NCBI RefSeq assembly: GCF_002014985.1
Contig: NZ_MUXU01000026.1
Span: 1 to 23,999 of the forward strand
From: Moraxella caviae
Lineage (GTDB): Bacteria > Pseudomonadota > Gammaproteobacteria > Pseudomonadales > Moraxellaceae
Length of the DNA: 23,999 bases
Reading direction: 5' to 3'
How positions within the stretch are numbered: the first letter of the stretch is position 1; each line of letters opens with the position of its first letter. Positions 21,991 through 23,999 of the stretch are shown piece by piece. The notes beneath the pieces are model-generated. The model saw nothing but the letters and a program-made list of their open reading frames with translations. It ran no database searches and had not been told where the DNA came from. The position numbers and the translations under genes were made by a program.

Positions 21991-23655
21991 TCACATATTC
22001 GGATAATTTGGGCCACCGCCGCCTTCAGGTGTTACCCAAGTGATGTTTTGGCTTGGGTCTTTGATGTCGCAGGTTTTGCAATGCACGCAGTTTTGGCTGT
22101 TAATCACCAAGCGCGCACCGCCTTCGGCATTTTCATCTTCCACCACTTCGTACACGCCAGCAGGGCAGTATAGGCGCGCAGGTTCGGCATACAGCGGCAG
22201 GTTGGTGCTGATTGGCACGGTAGGGTCAGTCAGGCGCAGATGGCATGGCTGATCTTCTGCGTGGTTGGTGTTTGAGATGAACACGCTGGAGAGCTTATCA
22301 AAAGTGAGCTTGCCGTCTGGTTTTGGATAATCTGGCTTGTAGGCGTGGTCTGCTTTGTCAAGCTGGCTAAAGTCTGGCGTGTTGTCATGAATGGTGAGTG
22401 GCATTTTGCCGCCCAAAAGATTCTGCTCCACGAAAGTGAACGCACCGCCCAGCCACTGACCCATGCGGTGCATGGCAGGCGCAAAGTTACGAGCGGCGTG
22501 CGCATCTTCAAACAGCCACGAATTTTCAAAAGCGCTTTGGTATTCGATGACTTCATCGTGCGCGCGGTTGTCGCAAATCGCCTTGAAAATGCTTTCGGCA
22601 GCCAGCATACCCGATTTCATGGCGGTGTGCGTGCCTTTGATTTTGGCAGGGTTTAGAAAACCTGCGTCATCGCCCACCAGCACGCCACCAGCGAAGGTGA
22701 GTTTTGGCAAGCTGTTCAAGCCGCCTTTGGTCAAGGCACGCGCGCCATAAGACAGACGCTTGCCGCCTTCTAGGATTGGGCGAATGAGCGGGTGCAGTTT
22801 TAGGCGTTGCAATTCATCAAATGGCGAGACGTGCGGATTGTGATAGGATAAATCCACCACCAAGCCAAAGCTGACTTGATTGTCTTCGGCAAAGTACAAG
22901 AACCAGCCGCCAGATGTGCCAGTTTCGCTCAGCGGCCAGCCAGAGCCGTGCAAAATCACGCCTTGTTCGTGCTTGTCTGGGTCAATTTCCCACAGCTCTT
23001 TTAGACCAATGCCGTAATGCTGCGGGTCTTTTCCTTCGGCAAGATTAAAGCGGCTGATTAGGCGTTTGCCCAAATGCCCACGGCAGCCTTCGGCAAAGAT
23101 GGTGTATTTGGCAAGCAGTTCGTAGCCCGGCTCAAAACTTGGCTTGGCTTCGCCTTTGGCGTTCACGCCCATATCGCCAGTCTGCACGCCACGCACTGAG
23201 CCGTCTTCGTTGTACAGGATTTCGCTGGCGCTAAAGCCGGGGAACATCATGATTTCTAATGCTTCTGCCTGCTCGGCAAGCCATCTGACGACATTGCCCA
23301 AAGACACGATGTAGTTGCCTTCGTTGTGCATACTTGATGGCACGACAGAGCTTGGCAGGCGTGTGGCTTTTTTGGCGTTTAGCATGTACACGCGGTCTTC
23401 TTTGGCTTCCACTGTGATGGGTGCGCCAAGATTGCGCCAGTCAGGAATCAGCTCGTCCAGCGCGCGTGTTTCCATCACTGCGCCTGATAAGGTGTGCGCG
23501 CCAAATTCTGAGCCTTTTTCAAGCACACAGACCATAAATTCGTCCATGCCTGCTTGATTGGCAAGCTGCTTTAGGCGAATGGCGGCAGCCAAGCCTGCTG
23601 GCCCACCACCGACAATCACCACATCAAATTCCATAGATTCACGTTCAATTTGCAT
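21991..23655 (-). CDS. etfD: Electron transfer flavoprotein-ubiquinone oxidoreductase
   Basis: A 554-residue membrane-associated flavoprotein that passes electrons from reduced ETF to ubiquinone, linking fatty-acid and amino-acid dehydrogenation to respiration. The FAD dinucleotide fold is VVIVGGGPAGLAAA (12-25). GAHTLSGAVM, GWPLSETGTSGG, and VGDDAGFLNPAKIKGTHTAMKSG are family-typical. The 4Fe-4S cluster ligands are Cys497 (CPAGVYEV) and Cys523, Cys526, Cys529 (QNCVHCKTCDIKDP). AAGGA lies seven bases before the ATG. The etfBA subunit genes are not adjacent. The gene stands alone with its own terminator. Confidence 0.97.
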   Translation of the reverse strand: MQIERESMEFDVVIVGGGPAGLAAAIRLKQLANQAGMDEFMVCVLEKGSEFGAHTLSGAVMETRALDELIPDWRNLGAPITVEAKEDRVYMLNAKKATRLPSSVVPSSMHNEGNYIVSLGNVVRWLAEQAEALEIMMFPGFSASEILYNEDGSVRGVQTGDMGVNAKGEAKPSFEPGYELLAKYTIFAEGCRGHLGKRLISRFNLAEGKDPQHYGIGLKELWEIDPDKHEQGVILHGSGWPLSETGTSGGWFLYFAEDNQVSFGLVVDLSYHNPHVSPFDELQRLKLHPLIRPILEGGKRLSYGARALTKGGLNSLPKLTFAGGVLVGDDAGFLNPAKIKGTHTAMKSGMLAAESIFKAICDNRAHDEVIEYQSAFENSWLFEDAHAARNFAPAMHRMGQWLGGAFTFVEQNLLGGKMPLTIHDNTPDFSQLDKADHAYKPDYPKPDGKLTFDKLSSVFISNTNHAEDQPCHLRLTDPTVPISTNLPLYAEPARLYCPAGVYEVVEDENAEGGARLVINSQNCVHCKTCDIKDPSQNITWVTPEGGGGPNYPNM

Positions 23656-23999
23656 AACAATTCCTTCAAAGGCTGGGCGCGTAACCTAAAATCACATAGC
23701 TAAACACGCTGGCAAAATTCATACAATAAACACAAGCCTATTTTACCAATCTTCGGCATTTAGGCAAGTCAAAACTGCACAAAGTTTGCCAAATTTATGA
23801 TGGGGCGTTTGCTTTTTTGGCAAAATCTGGGCTAAAATGCGTAAAGCTGCGCTTAATTTGGCGGTGGTTTGGCTTAATTGTGCTGGCTAATAATAAATTC
23901 ACCGCCAGCGAAATTTCATCAACTCTCATCGTTAAAAACCGCCATTCAAAACCATCATAACAAGCCAACTTTAAAAGTTAATTTTGGCTATTTTCAAAA
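23656..23999. other. Upstream region of the ETF-QO gene, no gene seen
   Basis: The last 344 bases are A/T-rich and hold the minus-strand leader and promoter of the ETF-QO gene, though I cannot place the promoter boxes with confidence. TTGCCAAA at 23786 and TTTGGCAA at 23816 are two copies of the frequent intergenic word. GGCGGTG near 23861 and CACCGCC near 23900 form a widely spaced inverted pair. I see no start of another gene before the window ends. Confidence 0.6.

Overview
The window is a compact chromosomal segment from a gammaproteobacterium, most likely Moraxellaceae (Moraxella/Psychrobacter-like). That assignment is inferred from the gene set: lysylated-type EF-P with EpmB, TcdA, OxyR/AhpC/AhpF, CorC, ETF-QO and a YcgN-type protein. 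Other support comes from moderate G+C, very A/T-rich intergenic DNA and many short rho-independent hairpins. I see no rRNA, tRNA, CRISPR array, phage gene or intact insertion sequence.

Layout. 1-2249 (+): a terminator, then a tight fimT-like pseudopilin / tatD / tcdA run. 2365-4285: divergent efp (-) and epmB (+), substrate and modifying enzyme, with a strong consensus promoter for efp. 4553-6947 (+): a DUF302 lipoprotein and a PepD dipeptidase carrying ten NSSP tetrapeptide repeats. 7074-7805 (-): dienelactone hydrolase family protein. 8038-9671 (+): YcgN-like Cys-cluster protein and CorC. 9822-12119 (-): a membrane protein resembling a voltage-sensor domain without a pore, and a YihG-like acyltransferase. 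12120-12791 is a gene-poor gap. 12792-14364 (+): OmpA-domain lipoprotein and YgjP-like metalloprotease.

14540-18710 is a peroxide-defence block: oxyR (-), ahpC (+), a small ydcH-like gene (-) and ahpF (+). OxyR keeps both redox cysteines, AhpC both peroxidatic and resolving cysteines, and AhpF both CxxC pairs, so the module looks functional.

18741-19905 is a small accessory-looking locus: an XRE-type regulator (-) faces a 58-residue secreted four-Cys YdcA-like protein and a membrane-anchored OB-fold-like protein (+). Three phased CTAAG-N5-CTTAG dyads lie between them. 20025-21735 (+) holds a YdcZ-type transporter and an unrecognised outer-membrane-like protein. 21991-23655 (-) is ETF-ubiquinone oxidoreductase.

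The best leads for something new are the pore-less voltage-sensor-like protein, the XRE/YdcA-like/OB-fold locus with its operators, the NSSP expansion in PepD, and a TTGCCAAA word that is over-frequent between genes.
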